From Planctomycetaceae bacterium (GTDB lineage: Bacteria > Planctomycetota > Planctomycetia > Pirellulales > Pirellulaceae): a stretch of 64,000 bases of DNA. The position numbers were made by a program, and so were the translations under genes. The stretch spans positions 18,339 to 82,338 of the forward strand of contig JAHEBQ010000025.1 in assembly GCA_024642205.1 (NCBI GenBank). The letters run 5' to 3'. The notes under the pieces were generated by a model. It did no database searches. It was not told where the DNA came from and worked only from the letters and a program-made list of their open reading frames with translations. Shown here piece by piece: positions 45,197 through 54,842 of this stretch (position 1 is its first letter; each line of letters opens with the position of its first letter).

Positions 45197-47164
45197 ATGA
45201 CTTCCACCAATCCTTTTGATGATGACGGTCAAATGCTGAAACCTCTTTCCCCTGTAACTGCCGTTTCGCTTGCGATGTTTCTGACGATGACTCAAATGTC
45301 GATCGCTTCCTGGCAGGACCACTCCCACGGAGTCCCATCTCAAGTCACCAAAGCCCCCAGAATTTTTCTCGACAAAAACCCGAGAATCGTCAAGTATCAA
45401 CTCCAACGTCTCGACAACGAACGGCTGTTGATGGTTGAACGGAAGGATGACGACAAGAAGTACCTGTTGGTCCACCAGGAGATTCTTGTTCGTGACGGCA
45501 TGGCACGCGGTGATCGCGAAACGGCTGTTCGGGCGATCGCAAGAATAAATGATTCGGATCCCGTCCTTGAGTTACTCACGTTAATTCCCTCGCTCGATGA
45601 AAAAAACAATGACCAGCGACGCGTGGCCAGACAGCTTGTCGAATTGCTACTGGACCAGAACCCGGCATTACTCAGGTCACATTCAGAGAAATTGATTGAG
45701 GCATCCCAGGCGGAAAGCGAGCCGTTATGTCTGGCTGGTTTTTCCGGACTGCTGGTAGCCGGTGAGTCAGCCAGGGCATTTGAGCAAGCAGGAAAACGCA
45801 GCCAGGACATGGCGACACTGTTTAAGTCGATTCCGCTGATTACCGACAAATCGCTTCGCAATTCGCTTTCCGACAAAGTCCTCGCGGCACTTGAAGATTC
45901 CACTCCCGACAACATCCGATCGGGAGCAATCCTGGCCCTGGGCTCGATCGATGCAGAACCAGCGAAGAATTTCCAGACTGTTGCTCCACTCGTTTCAGAA
46001 CCCAACCTCCGTCGAGCAGCAATCAAGGTCCTGTTGAAGATCCCGCGAGAATATCGCGATGTATCAAACGCAACACGGTTGGCGGCGCTCCTTGTGGACC
46101 ACGCCGAGAAAACACCTGCCGCCAATCGGACTTCGGATGACTTTGTCGAATCAATGCAGTTAGCCGATCAGGTCCTGGGACTCATACCCAGGGAAATCAG
46201 CGACAGTTTCCGTAAACGCCTGAGCGAAGTTACAGTTCGGGTTGTCTTGATCCACACCGTCGAAGAAGAAATGAGGTACGACGTTCGGTGGTTTGCTGTC
46301 GAGACCGGCCGAGATGTTCAGGTGATTTTGAAAAATGAAGACTTGATGGCACATAATCTGGTAATCACGAAACCGGGTGCACTGCAGGAAGTTGCCCTGC
46401 GGGCCGCCGCCGAAGGACCCGTCATTGGCCCCAGCGGAAAACAGTATGTACCCGAATCCGACGATATCTTGTTTGCGACGGAGATGGTCCAAGCTGAAAA
46501 ACAGGTCCGCCTCACATTTGCCGCACCCAGCGAGCCGGGCGAGTATCCCTTTGTTTGCACTTTCCCGGGTCATTGGATGCGGATGTATGGTGTCATGGTC
46601 GTGGTCCGTGACCTGGCCGAGTTTCAACGAAACCCCATTGAACCCAAGGATCCTGTTGGATCCAATCGGCCGATTGTACAGTCATGGACGATCGATGATC
46701 TTGAAGGAAAAATTGAAACAGGACTTCGCGGGCGCACAGCCGAGATCGGCAAGAAGATCTTCAACGAGGCAACTTGTGCGCTGTGTCACAAGATTGCTGG
46801 CGAGGGAAAGGAAGTCGGCCCGGACTTGACAGAAGTCTGGTCTCGCTGGAAAGAGGACGCCGCTGGTGTTTTGCGAGAAATCATCGAACCATCCCACAGG
46901 ATCGAACCCAAGTATATCGTTCGAAAAGTCATCACCCTGGACGGCAATGTCGTCTCGGGCATCGTACTCTCGGAAAACAAGGACTCCATTTCAATCCTAC
47001 CCGACCCCGAATCGCTCCAACCCACCGTCGTTCCCCTGAACGACATCGACGACATGATCAAATCCTCCGTCAGTATCATGCCCAAGGGATTAATGGACCG
47101 CTTCACCGAAGACGAAATTTTCGAGTTACTGGCGTATTTAAGAAGTGTTGCACCTGGTCATTAG
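45197..47164 (+). CDS. HEAT-repeat, cupredoxin and cytochrome c fusion protein
   Basis: A 655-residue exported protein and partner of the preceding dehydrogenase. A hydrophobic stretch at about 14-35 is the signal peptide. A HEAT-like helical part covers about 60-330. A cupredoxin domain follows (about 355-475), with Cu ligands visible as AHNLVI (His), FVCTFPGHWMRM (Cys, His, Met). The C-terminal heme domain has CALCHK (CxxCH, about 527-532), GPDLTEVWSRWKED and VPLNDIDDMIKSSVSIMPKG, the PVC heme-binding pattern. Electrons would pass from dehydrogenase to heme c and copper. The gene starts 155 nt after the dehydrogenase stop in a different frame, and has its own export signal, so it is a true separate gene. 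ATG 45233 is an alternative start. Confidence 0.88.
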   Translation: MTSTNPFDDDGQMLKPLSPVTAVSLAMFLTMTQMSIASWQDHSHGVPSQVTKAPRIFLDKNPRIVKYQLQRLDNERLLMVERKDDDKKYLLVHQEILVRDGMARGDRETAVRAIARINDSDPVLELLTLIPSLDEKNNDQRRVARQLVELLLDQNPALLRSHSEKLIEASQAESEPLCLAGFSGLLVAGESARAFEQAGKRSQDMATLFKSIPLITDKSLRNSLSDKVLAALEDSTPDNIRSGAILALGSIDAEPAKNFQTVAPLVSEPNLRRAAIKVLLKIPREYRDVSNATRLAALLVDHAEKTPAANRTSDDFVESMQLADQVLGLIPREISDSFRKRLSEVTVRVVLIHTVEEEMRYDVRWFAVETGRDVQVILKNEDLMAHNLVITKPGALQEVALRAAAEGPVIGPSGKQYVPESDDILFATEMVQAEKQVRLTFAAPSEPGEYPFVCTFPGHWMRMYGVMVVVRDLAEFQRNPIEPKDPVGSNRPIVQSWTIDDLEGKIETGLRGRTAEIGKKIFNEATCALCHKIAGEGKEVGPDLTEVWSRWKEDAAGVLREIIEPSHRIEPKYIVRKVITLDGNVVSGIVLSENKDSISILPDPESLQPTVVPLNDIDDMIKSSVSIMPKGLMDRFTEDEIFELLAYLRSVAPGH

Positions 47165-47430
47165 CGTCGTCCACTCATGTTTCGGAGAATTCCGGATGCC
47201 CTTGATTCCGCGCGAATGGCCAACCGCCAAGAGGGCATTTCCGAATACTGTTTTTCAAAAATCGTCACGCGAAGGCGACAGCTTCGCGCCGGGAATACCA
47301 GCAAGATGTTCAGCCCCGCAACGCGAACGCGCGGGGAATGAGTTCAGCTCAACTTCATAATGCACTCGAACAACATTTGAAGACCTTTCAATGGACGCGA
47401 TTGTGCCTGAATTGTGATTTGCCGATTCAG

Positions 47431-48792
47431 TTATTTCTCCAGTTTCTGCCACGGCACCTGACCACCACGCTGTACCTGGGCACGCAGGGCGTTCGCAAGT
47501 TCGAGGAATTTTTTGTTGTTCTTCTGTTTGAGATCGGTGGATTCGGCCGGATCGTCGGCGAGGTTAAAGAGCTGCTGTGGCTCAAACGGGCTGTTTTGCA
47601 GTAGCTTCCAGTCGCCCCGAATGACTGCGTTAATGATCAATCCGCCGTAACGGGTTCCGCCTTCCCGGCGATGAAAAAACAGATCTCGAGGTTCCAGCGA
47701 CTCGGCTTGACCAGTCAGTATCGGCAAAAGACTAACGCCATCGATCGGATGTTCGAATCTTGTATTGGCTGCGGCACATATCGTTGGGAAAATATCCATC
47801 GTCATGATCCGTGTGTCAGACCGTGAACCCGCCCGAATCTTGCCTGGCCAAACCACGCAAGTGGGCACGCGAATCCCGCCTTCATACATGCTCTGCTTGC
47901 CATCACGAAGCGTTCCGTTATTGGCTCCCGCATCAAGTTGACCGCCATTATCCGATGTGAAAATCACCAAGGTGTTTTCTTGAAGTCCCGTATTTCTCAA
48001 AGTCTCGATTACCTGACCCACTCCTTGATCCATGTGCTCGATCAGGGCGACGAGCTTCGCACGTTTCTCCGAGATTCCTGATTCGCGTTGTTTCACTTTT
48101 TTCAGCCAGTCTTGCGGAGGCTGTATCGGTGTATGAGGCGCGTTATACGTCAAACACAGAAAAAACGGTTCGGTTTTCCCCTCGCGAGTCTTAAGGAAAT
48201 CGCACGACCATTCCGTGAACAAATCCGTCGCGTGCCCTTCAACATCGATAACCGTTTCATCGCGATGCATGTATTCGATATCGTGCCGGCGGTGGGTATA
48301 GTAATCGTCCATCATGTCCGCGAGAAAACCGTGGAAGAAATCGAATCCTCGTTCGTTGGGTCGGTTCGGCGACTCCAATCCGAGATGCCATTTCCCAACT
48401 AACGCACTCTGATAACCGGAACGCTTCAGGATCCTGGGAAGCAGGATTGCATGGGAATCCAGAAACCCCCAGCTGTTTTCCGAGTCGGTTCGAATCACGC
48501 CTGGAACACCAACCGTCTCGGGGTAACGACCGGTCATTAGCGAAGCGCGCGACGGCGAGCAAACAGGGCAGTTCGCATAGGCAAAATCGAACCGCATCCC
48601 GGCCGCGACCAACGCGTCAATATTCGGAGACTTCAAATCGGTCGCACCATAACATCCAAGATCGCCGTAGCCCAAATCATCAGCCATAATCACGATTACA
48701 TTGGGATTTGATTTGTCATCGCCCACGGCAACGGCGGTCGCGGGACAGGCCAACGCGGCGAACAGTGCAAAAGCGTTCAAGATTGAAACCAT
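47431..48792 (-). CDS. Sulfatase (formylglycine-dependent, arylsulfatase type)
   Basis: A 453-residue exported sulfatase. The signal peptide covers about 1-22. Metal ligands D38-D39 lie in MADDLGYGD, and the active-site signature CSPSRASLMTGR has its Cys at 78, which a formylglycine-generating enzyme would convert. Further core segments are VGKWHLG, NAPHTPIQPPQDW, FTSDNGG and the C-terminal VIRGDWKLLQ. It hydrolyses sulfate esters, most likely of algal polysaccharides, in the periplasm. ATG 48792 is chosen because GGAG lies 6 nt upstream; longer starts (48804, 48921) lack it. It is convergent with the cytochrome gene and divergent from the epimerase gene. No sulfatase-maturase gene is in the window. 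Confidence 0.95.
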   Translation of the reverse strand: MVSILNAFALFAALACPATAVAVGDDKSNPNVIVIMADDLGYGDLGCYGATDLKSPNIDALVAAGMRFDFAYANCPVCSPSRASLMTGRYPETVGVPGVIRTDSENSWGFLDSHAILLPRILKRSGYQSALVGKWHLGLESPNRPNERGFDFFHGFLADMMDDYYTHRRHDIEYMHRDETVIDVEGHATDLFTEWSCDFLKTREGKTEPFFLCLTYNAPHTPIQPPQDWLKKVKQRESGISEKRAKLVALIEHMDQGVGQVIETLRNTGLQENTLVIFTSDNGGQLDAGANNGTLRDGKQSMYEGGIRVPTCVVWPGKIRAGSRSDTRIMTMDIFPTICAAANTRFEHPIDGVSLLPILTGQAESLEPRDLFFHRREGGTRYGGLIINAVIRGDWKLLQNSPFEPQQLFNLADDPAESTDLKQKNNKKFLELANALRAQVQRGGQVPWQKLEK

Positions 48793-48977
48793 GGTGATCT
48801 CCATTTTTTGGCGTTGCCTCGAATTGTCCGAACTGCCGACAGGTATAACGGACGCAGAGACTGATCTCGGGCCAGCCCTTGCAATTTGATTTCTTTGAAA
48901 GTGAACGTTAACATCCGCCACATTCCGAGGCTAGCGTCTACAGCTCCCAAACAGATTTCAGCTACGTCTGGCAACCC

Positions 48978-49973
48978 ATGAAAGTACTTGTCACTGGCGC
49001 TTCTGGTTTCATCGGTACTCCACTTTGCCGGCGGTTGGCAGAATCCGGACATGAAGTGATTGCGATGTACTGCAATCGAATTCCCTCGGTTGAATTCCAA
49101 CATCCTGGCATCACCTTGCTTAAAGCAGATGTTACCAGTCCGTCTGACTTGCGAGCAGCAGTGGGCAAGTGCGAAATGTGTTTTCACCTTGCTGCGATGG
49201 CTCGTCCATGGGCACAAAACCTTGATCAGTACCAACAGGTCAATGTCAATGCGACGCAATCATTGTTTGAACTCGCGTTGAAAGGCAACGTCCATCGCGT
49301 CCTGTTTACTTCCTCGGCAAGTGTATTTGGACCCGCATCCGCTGCCAATCCAATCAATGAAACCAGCTCGCTGGCAACCCGGCTTGATTCCGAATACGAG
49401 CGCTCCAAACTTGCCTGCGAAGCTTCCATTTTCGAATTCCGAAAAAAGGGTCTGGACATCGTGACAGCTTACCCTACTCGTGTTTACGGTCCCGGGCCTT
49501 TGAATCCCGGAAATACGGTCACCCGGATTATCCGGCAATTCAATGATGGAAATTGGCGGTTCATTCCGGGGGACGGAACCGCCATTGGCAACTACGTGTT
49601 CATCGACGATGTCGTGGAAGGGCACATCCGGGCAATGTTTCAGGGCCCACCTAACGAAAAATACCTGCTGGCGGGGGAAAACTTGAGTTTTAACCAAATC
49701 GTCGCGCAGCTTCAGCGGCAAACCGGTCGTCACCCACGATTGTTCCACGTGCCCCGTCCGGTTCTCCTGGCTTATGCGAGATTCCAAGTCGTCAAAGCTC
49801 AGCTGTTCGGCTCCCAGCCTTCGATTACGCCTCCATTTGTGAGAAAGTACTTCAGGGACTGGTATGTTGAGGGGTCCAATGCCAGAGCCCTGCTGGCTTT
49901 CAATGCAAGACCATTTGACGAAGGCCTGGCAAACACGTTGGCCTGGCTTGAGTCTCAGGAAGAACATCATTGA
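48978..49973 (+). CDS. NAD-dependent epimerase/dehydratase (extended SDR)
   Basis: A 331-residue extended short-chain dehydrogenase. Nucleotide motif VTGASGFIGTPL at 5-16; LLKADVTSPSDL, HLAAMARPW and the catalytic SSASVFGP with YERSKLACE (Tyr and Lys); then AYPTRVYGPGPLNPGN and FIDDVVEGHIRAM, all typical of nucleotide-sugar or dihydroflavonol-type epimerases. It probably acts in the cytoplasm on a nucleotide sugar or similar substrate, but a precise activity is not predictable. ATG 48978 is the natural start. It is divergent from the sulfatase gene, with 185 nt between the two start codons. The rlmKL gene follows 119 nt downstream. Confidence 0.92.
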   Translation: MKVLVTGASGFIGTPLCRRLAESGHEVIAMYCNRIPSVEFQHPGITLLKADVTSPSDLRAAVGKCEMCFHLAAMARPWAQNLDQYQQVNVNATQSLFELALKGNVHRVLFTSSASVFGPASAANPINETSSLATRLDSEYERSKLACEASIFEFRKKGLDIVTAYPTRVYGPGPLNPGNTVTRIIRQFNDGNWRFIPGDGTAIGNYVFIDDVVEGHIRAMFQGPPNEKYLLAGENLSFNQIVAQLQRQTGRHPRLFHVPRPVLLAYARFQVVKAQLFGSQPSITPPFVRKYFRDWYVEGSNARALLAFNARPFDEGLANTLAWLESQEEHH

Positions 49974-50092
49974 CTTTACCGGTTCGAGGTCAGGAAAAAA
50001 ACGTCATCCTGACCGGACATCACGCCAACCTCAAAAACGACTCCAGTTTTCCAAACTCGGACATTTAAAGTAGACTCAATCTCACGACCCAC

Positions 50093-52543
50093 TTGATTCA
50101 CCATTGCTCATGCGAATCGGACAGACACTTGATACTTACCGCCGCCTGCGCCTTTGGATTGGAAGCCATCGTCAAGCGGGAACTCATTGCGCTGGGTTAC
50201 TCGCCCAAGATCATTCAGCCCGGAAGAGTGGAATTTGAGGGAAACTGGGACGCGGTTTGTCGAACCAATCTCTGGCTGCGGACGGCCGACCGCGTATTGA
50301 TCCAAGTCCAGAAGTTCGCAGCACCGGACTTCGACGCGCTGTTTGATACGGTAAAACACTTTGACTGGAGCCAGTTCATTCCGCGGGACGCAGCGTTTCC
50401 CGTCATTGGACGCACTCGTCTGTCCATGCTGACAAGTGTTCCTGCCGTTCAGCGCAGCGTGAAGCGAGCCTTGGTGGAAAGCCTGATGAAATATCATGGC
50501 GTCAACGAACTTCCGGAAACCGGTGCAACTTTCAAAGTCGAAGTCGCACTTCTCAATGATACCGCGACATTGACAATCGACACCACGGGACCAAGCCTCC
50601 ACAAACGAGGTTACAGAAAACTCGTAGCCGAAGCACCTCTGAAAGAAACTCTGGCCGCGGCACTGGTCAATTTGAGCGTTTGGAATCCGGAACGACCGTT
50701 GATCGATCCGTTTTGTGGTTCCGGGACCATTCCGATTGAAGCCGCGTTGATCGGATTGAACCTTGCTCCCGGCATGTATCGTCGTTTCGCTGCCAGCGAT
50801 TGGGAAACGATTGAGACAAAACAGTGGGCCGACGCAATAGAGGAAGCAAATGACCTTCGACGCCACAACCTGAAACTGCAAATTCATGGAACCGATCGCG
50901 ACAAAGAAGTGCTCAGTCTCGCGAGGTATCACAGCAGTCAGGCAGGTGTCGCCGACCAGGTCCACTTTCAAAACAAGTCATTCGACGAGATCCGCAGCAG
51001 TCGGCATTACGGCTGTATTATCACCAATCCACCTTACGGCGAACGGTTGGAGGATCAAAAACGACTGATTGGATTGTACCAGAGTATTCCTGGTGTCATG
51101 CAACGCCTGCCAACCTGGTCGCTGTTTCTGATAACCAACATGCCACAGTTTGAATCGTTGATTCAAAAACCAGCGACGCGTCGACGGAAGCTTTTTAATG
51201 GCCGGCTGGAGTGCACCTACTATCAATTCCTTGGTCCCCGCCCACCTGCAAAACAGGATCACCCAACCTCGCCGGATCCTGTTGCGATCATTGATTCGGA
51301 GGAGCAACAGCCACGGCAATCTGCGACCCGTTTGACCGGCGATGAACCAAAACCAAACCGAATCCCGTTCCTGGTGGTGGGCCAGAGTCCGGACCCGCCA
51401 AATTCCGCGGATGAGATCCCAACGGAAGTCGGGACTCACGACACCGAAGTCCCCGAAATCAACGTCGTTCCGGCGACCCGTTCAGCGGCTGATCCTCGTT
51501 CAATTGCCAGATCGCAACCTGTCGATATGCGACAACAGCCTATCCGTGAACCAGGCGAAGCCTTGTTTGGCGGCCTGCAGGACAAAGACCGTGAACAAGC
51601 CGAGTTATTTCACCGTCGGTTGGTCAAACGTGCTAAACACTTTCGTCGCTGGCCGACCAAGCGAAATATTACCTGTTTTCGACTCTACGAACGCGACATT
51701 CCAGAGATCCCCCTGGTGGTTGATCGCTATGAAGATCATCTTCATATCACCGAATACGAACGGCCCCATGAACGGGACTTGGCACGCCATGCGGCCTGGC
51801 TGGAGTTGATGAAGACCACCGCATCCGATGCGCTGGGGATACCGTACTCGCAGACGCACTTGAAGAAACGGCGCAGAAATGATGATTCTCGCCAGTACGA
51901 AAAGATCGACAACACGGGGAAACTGATCACCGTCCATGAAGGGGGACTGAAATTTCTCGTTAACCTGTCCGATTACGTCGACACCGGACTGTTCCTGGAC
52001 CATCGCATTACGCGTGAGATGGTACGCAATGAATCCCAAGGGACGGACTTCTTGAACCTGTTCGCCTACACCGGTTCTTTTTCTGTCTACGCAGCCGCAG
52101 GGGGCGCCGCATCGACCACCACGGTAGACTTGTCGAAGAACTATCTCGATTGGGCCAAACGAAATTTTGAGATCAACAGCCTGGCTGCCCCTCAAAATCT
52201 GTTTGTTGCGAACGACTCAATTGGTTTTCTGGAAGCCGCTGCTGAAGACAAACGCCGACGATTCGATCTGGCGGTCGTTGATCCACCAACCTATTCGAAC
52301 AGCAAGCGGACGGCAACCGATTGGGATATCCAGTTACGACACGTTGAATTGCTGGAGAAAGTCCATGCTGTCATGCGACTTGGCGGCGTGGTCTATTTCT
52401 CAACCAATTTTCGGCGGTTCAAGTTCGGTGAAGACAATTTGAAATCGTTGTTTGAGTTCCGCGAGATTGGCAAACAGACCATTCCGGAGGACTTTCGCAA
52501 CCGGCGAATTCATCGATGCTGGCGAATGACCGTGAAATGGTAG
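50093..52543 (+). CDS. rlmL: Bifunctional 23S rRNA methyltransferase RlmKL
   Basis: An 816-residue fused enzyme that methylates G2445 (N2, RlmL part) and G2069 (N7, RlmK part) of 23S rRNA. N-terminal THUMP domain (about 50-165), RlmL methyltransferase with LIDPFCGSGTIPIEAALIG (about 203-221) and NPPYGERLEDQ near 313, then a Gln/Pro/Asp-rich linker of about 110 residues (378-490) that is longer than in E. coli RlmKL (702 total). The RlmK half has a PUA-like/EEHEE segment and LNLFAYTGSFSVYAAAGGA, VVDPPTYSNSK (about 728-738). Start TTG at 50093 is the only one that keeps the family N-terminus (TAACAFGLEAIVKRELIALG). Confidence 0.93.
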   Translation: MIHHCSCESDRHLILTAACAFGLEAIVKRELIALGYSPKIIQPGRVEFEGNWDAVCRTNLWLRTADRVLIQVQKFAAPDFDALFDTVKHFDWSQFIPRDAAFPVIGRTRLSMLTSVPAVQRSVKRALVESLMKYHGVNELPETGATFKVEVALLNDTATLTIDTTGPSLHKRGYRKLVAEAPLKETLAAALVNLSVWNPERPLIDPFCGSGTIPIEAALIGLNLAPGMYRRFAASDWETIETKQWADAIEEANDLRRHNLKLQIHGTDRDKEVLSLARYHSSQAGVADQVHFQNKSFDEIRSSRHYGCIITNPPYGERLEDQKRLIGLYQSIPGVMQRLPTWSLFLITNMPQFESLIQKPATRRRKLFNGRLECTYYQFLGPRPPAKQDHPTSPDPVAIIDSEEQQPRQSATRLTGDEPKPNRIPFLVVGQSPDPPNSADEIPTEVGTHDTEVPEINVVPATRSAADPRSIARSQPVDMRQQPIREPGEALFGGLQDKDREQAELFHRRLVKRAKHFRRWPTKRNITCFRLYERDIPEIPLVVDRYEDHLHITEYERPHERDLARHAAWLELMKTTASDALGIPYSQTHLKKRRRNDDSRQYEKIDNTGKLITVHEGGLKFLVNLSDYVDTGLFLDHRITREMVRNESQGTDFLNLFAYTGSFSVYAAAGGAASTTTVDLSKNYLDWAKRNFEINSLAAPQNLFVANDSIGFLEAAAEDKRRRFDLAVVDPPTYSNSKRTATDWDIQLRHVELLEKVHAVMRLGGVVYFSTNFRRFKFGEDNLKSLFEFREIGKQTIPEDFRNRRIHRCWRMTVKW

Positions 52544-52779
52544 GCTCGCCTTGGGCGCCGTCTGGGAAACCGCTTGAACTCAGTGCAGTTGAGCATTGCG
52601 TCAGAGAATGTACCGGAAACGTACGTTCCCGGACGCAAGACTATCTTGCCGCAGCGAAACGCCAACATGTTTCCCTTGACATTTTGAAAATGCGGCATCA
52701 GGGCCGAGAGATCAGCGGTGGTTTTCGAGAGCAGCATCGCCTGGAGTCACAGGTGGCACCGGCCCTGGGAATATCAAGC

Positions 52780-53583
52780 CTACAGTCCAATCCTCGAGTC
52801 CTGTTGAAATTGGCGCTCCAGTTTCAGGGCCTGTTTCACAACTTCTTCCCAGGTATCGCGATATTGAACCGGATCCGGTTTACCGAATTGGTGAAACGCC
52901 AGGATTCGCTCGACGTCGGATCCGGTCAAGCCATGGGACTTACCATCTTTGTCCGGTTGGTAACTCGTACAAGTGTTGCGAAAGATGGTTTCGAAATCGA
53001 GGCCCAGTTTCTCGATCGCCTGGTCGGCGTCGTACAGAATTCCCGTCTTGTTCATGTTGAGGTAGGGTAGATTCAAAAAGACTTTTTCCGAATCCCAGTT
53101 GCCAATCGAGAATGCCTTGAAAATCGCTTCGTAGAACTCCGGCCGACAATCCGGGTAGATGGCATGATCGCCACTATGAACGCCCAACGAAAAATCAACT
53201 TCGGCGTCCTCCTGCATGGCTATCGATAGTGCATAACCGTAAGCGATCGATGAAAAAATCGCGTTGCGGTTGGGCACAACCGTTTGTTTCATATTCTCCT
53301 GTTCGTAATGTCCTGTCGGGACCGTCCAGTTGGAATCGGTCAACGCCGAATGAAACAACGAGCCCAGTTTGGACATGTCAAGCGTTTGGGAATCAATTTC
53401 GATCCCGTTTTCGCGCAGGTACGCCAGGTTATTTTTCAACCGGGAGAGTTCAATTCGATGTTTTTGACCGTAGTCAAAACTCAGCCCGTAAACCTTTCGA
53501 CCCTCGGCGATCAGTCGGAGCAACAGCGATGTCGAATCCATGCCTCCGCTCAAACAAACTACCGCACGTCTTTTTCTTGTCAT
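52780..53583 (-). CDS. queC: QueC-like protein (7-cyano-7-deazaguanine synthase family), zinc cysteines absent
   Basis: A 267-residue ATP-pyrophosphatase fold protein. The PP-loop SGGMDS is at 12-17, SFDYGQKHRIEL at 35-46, VPNRNAIFSSIA at 103-114, GVHSGDH at 134-140, and FGKPDPVQY at 233-241, all as in QueC, which makes preQ0 for queuosine. The usual C-terminal zinc site (SCY followed by CGxCxxC) is missing: here NTCTSYQPDKDG is followed by KSHGLTGSDVER (203-226). Only one Cys remains, displaced by two positions. The fold may be stabilised differently or the activity altered. No queD, queE, queF or 7-deazaguanine partners are nearby. ATG 53583 (MTRKRRAVV) is chosen; the open frame continues to 53649. 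It is convergent with rlmKL. Confidence 0.82.
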   Translation of the reverse strand: MTRKRRAVVCLSGGMDSTSLLLRLIAEGRKVYGLSFDYGQKHRIELSRLKNNLAYLRENGIEIDSQTLDMSKLGSLFHSALTDSNWTVPTGHYEQENMKQTVVPNRNAIFSSIAYGYALSIAMQEDAEVDFSLGVHSGDHAIYPDCRPEFYEAIFKAFSIGNWDSEKVFLNLPYLNMNKTGILYDADQAIEKLGLDFETIFRNTCTSYQPDKDGKSHGLTGSDVERILAFHQFGKPDPVQYRDTWEEVVKQALKLERQFQQDSRIGL

Positions 53584-53825
53584 CGCATCGTCAATCAATA
53601 AGATCCTTGAGCCTATGCCGCTTGGAACCCAAACTGGACAAAGTTCCAATTTCCTGCCCCTGGGAAACCAGCTTACTTTCCCATTTTACGACTTTGCCAT
53701 GATGCTGGCGACCTCGGATTGGAAAGTTCGAAAGGCGAGGTGGTTGGCGATTGCGGATAGGCAGTGGATAATCCGTGAGCACTTTTACGGCACAACCATG
53801 CAACTCTTTTATCAACCGCAAAAAA

Positions 53826-54842
53826 ATGGCGCGAAACGAACAACTCATCCGACAGCACAAGATCTTGCAGATCCTGGAACGGGTTCGGTTTGGAAAAACA
53901 CTTCAGGAACTTCAAGCGGACGTTGTCGAGGAACTGGGACTCAAGTCGCTCCACACGCGAACGCTTCGCCGGGACCTGGAAGCCCTGCAGGCTGCGGGCA
54001 TTGATGTTGATGTCCACGATTCTCAGCGCGGAAAAATCTGGAAGCTTGGACCGCTGGCAAAATCCACGACCAAGATCAGTTTTTCCGCCACGGAACTGAT
54101 TGCACTTTCGATGGGTCGCCAGTTGATGCACCCTTTGGCGGGAACCCCATTCTGGATGGGAATCGAGTCGTTTTGGAATAAAGTCAAAGAGGAAATCCCC
54201 AGCTCCGTTTTCGCCCATTATGAAAAGTTTCGAAAAACCCTGCGTGTTCTCGGCGTTCCCGCCAAGTCCTACGAAAAACAACACGGAATTATCAAGACGC
54301 TCAACCGCGGAGTGATGGAACACCGAATCGTCGAGATCACTTATCAAAGCCCGGGAAAACCGCCAAAGGTCCGACGCATTGAACCGTACACCATCGTGTT
54401 GTTCCAATCGAGCCTCTATATCATCGCTGCCGCCTGTGAAATCGAAGATCCCGATTCGCGAGTCCGTTCCTGGAAGCTGGATCGCTTTCAAAAGGCCACC
54501 ATTCTGGATGAATGGTTCAAGGAGCCGGAAGACCTCGATCTTGATCAGTTTGTCGGGAACACGATGCGGATGTTCGTGCGAAAGACAAAACAGTCGGACT
54601 ACACGATAAAAATTGCTCCCAACGCAGCGGCGTGGGTGATCGAAGATCCGCTACATGCCGAACAACGTGTCAAGCAACTGACCGACGGGAGTATCGAGCT
54701 GACCGTGCCGGCAGTACACGAAATGGAAATCATTCCCCGCGTGCTGAGCATGGGGGCCAACGCAGAAATTGTCTCGCCCAAAGAAGCAAGAACGTTGATG
54801 GGCGAGATCGTTAACGAAATGGCAGGCAAATACAATGACTGA
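53826..54842 (+). CDS. WYL-domain transcriptional regulator
   Basis: A 338-residue predicted DNA-binding regulator. A helix-turn-helix of the HTH_11/DeoR type is at about 8-65 (HKILQILERVRFGKTLQELQ; LHTRTLRRDLEALQAAGIDV), a linker spans about 70-150, and a WYL domain runs about 150-240 (EITYQSPGKPPKVRRIEPYT, LYIIAAACEIEDPDSRVRSW, KLDRFQKATILDE) with a WCX-like C-terminal part to 330. WYL regulators sense nucleic acids or small ligands and often control DNA-damage or defence genes. ATG 53826 (MARNEQLIRQ) is chosen over a start at 53775. It overlaps the downstream comM/yifB gene by 8 nt (ATGACTGA), so the two are translationally coupled. Confidence 0.92.
   Translation: MARNEQLIRQHKILQILERVRFGKTLQELQADVVEELGLKSLHTRTLRRDLEALQAAGIDVDVHDSQRGKIWKLGPLAKSTTKISFSATELIALSMGRQLMHPLAGTPFWMGIESFWNKVKEEIPSSVFAHYEKFRKTLRVLGVPAKSYEKQHGIIKTLNRGVMEHRIVEITYQSPGKPPKVRRIEPYTIVLFQSSLYIIAAACEIEDPDSRVRSWKLDRFQKATILDEWFKEPEDLDLDQFVGNTMRMFVRKTKQSDYTIKIAPNAAAWVIEDPLHAEQRVKQLTDGSIELTVPAVHEMEIIPRVLSMGANAEIVSPKEARTLMGEIVNEMAGKYND

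Noticed and set aside
50108..50971. A 287-residue minus-strand frame
   Set aside because: Antisense to the RlmL half of rlmKL.
52780..53583. A Qat- or CBASS-type defence island around the QueC homologue
   Set aside because: The neighbours are rlmKL, a WYL regulator and comM; no cyclase, TatD-effector or nuclease genes adjoin it.
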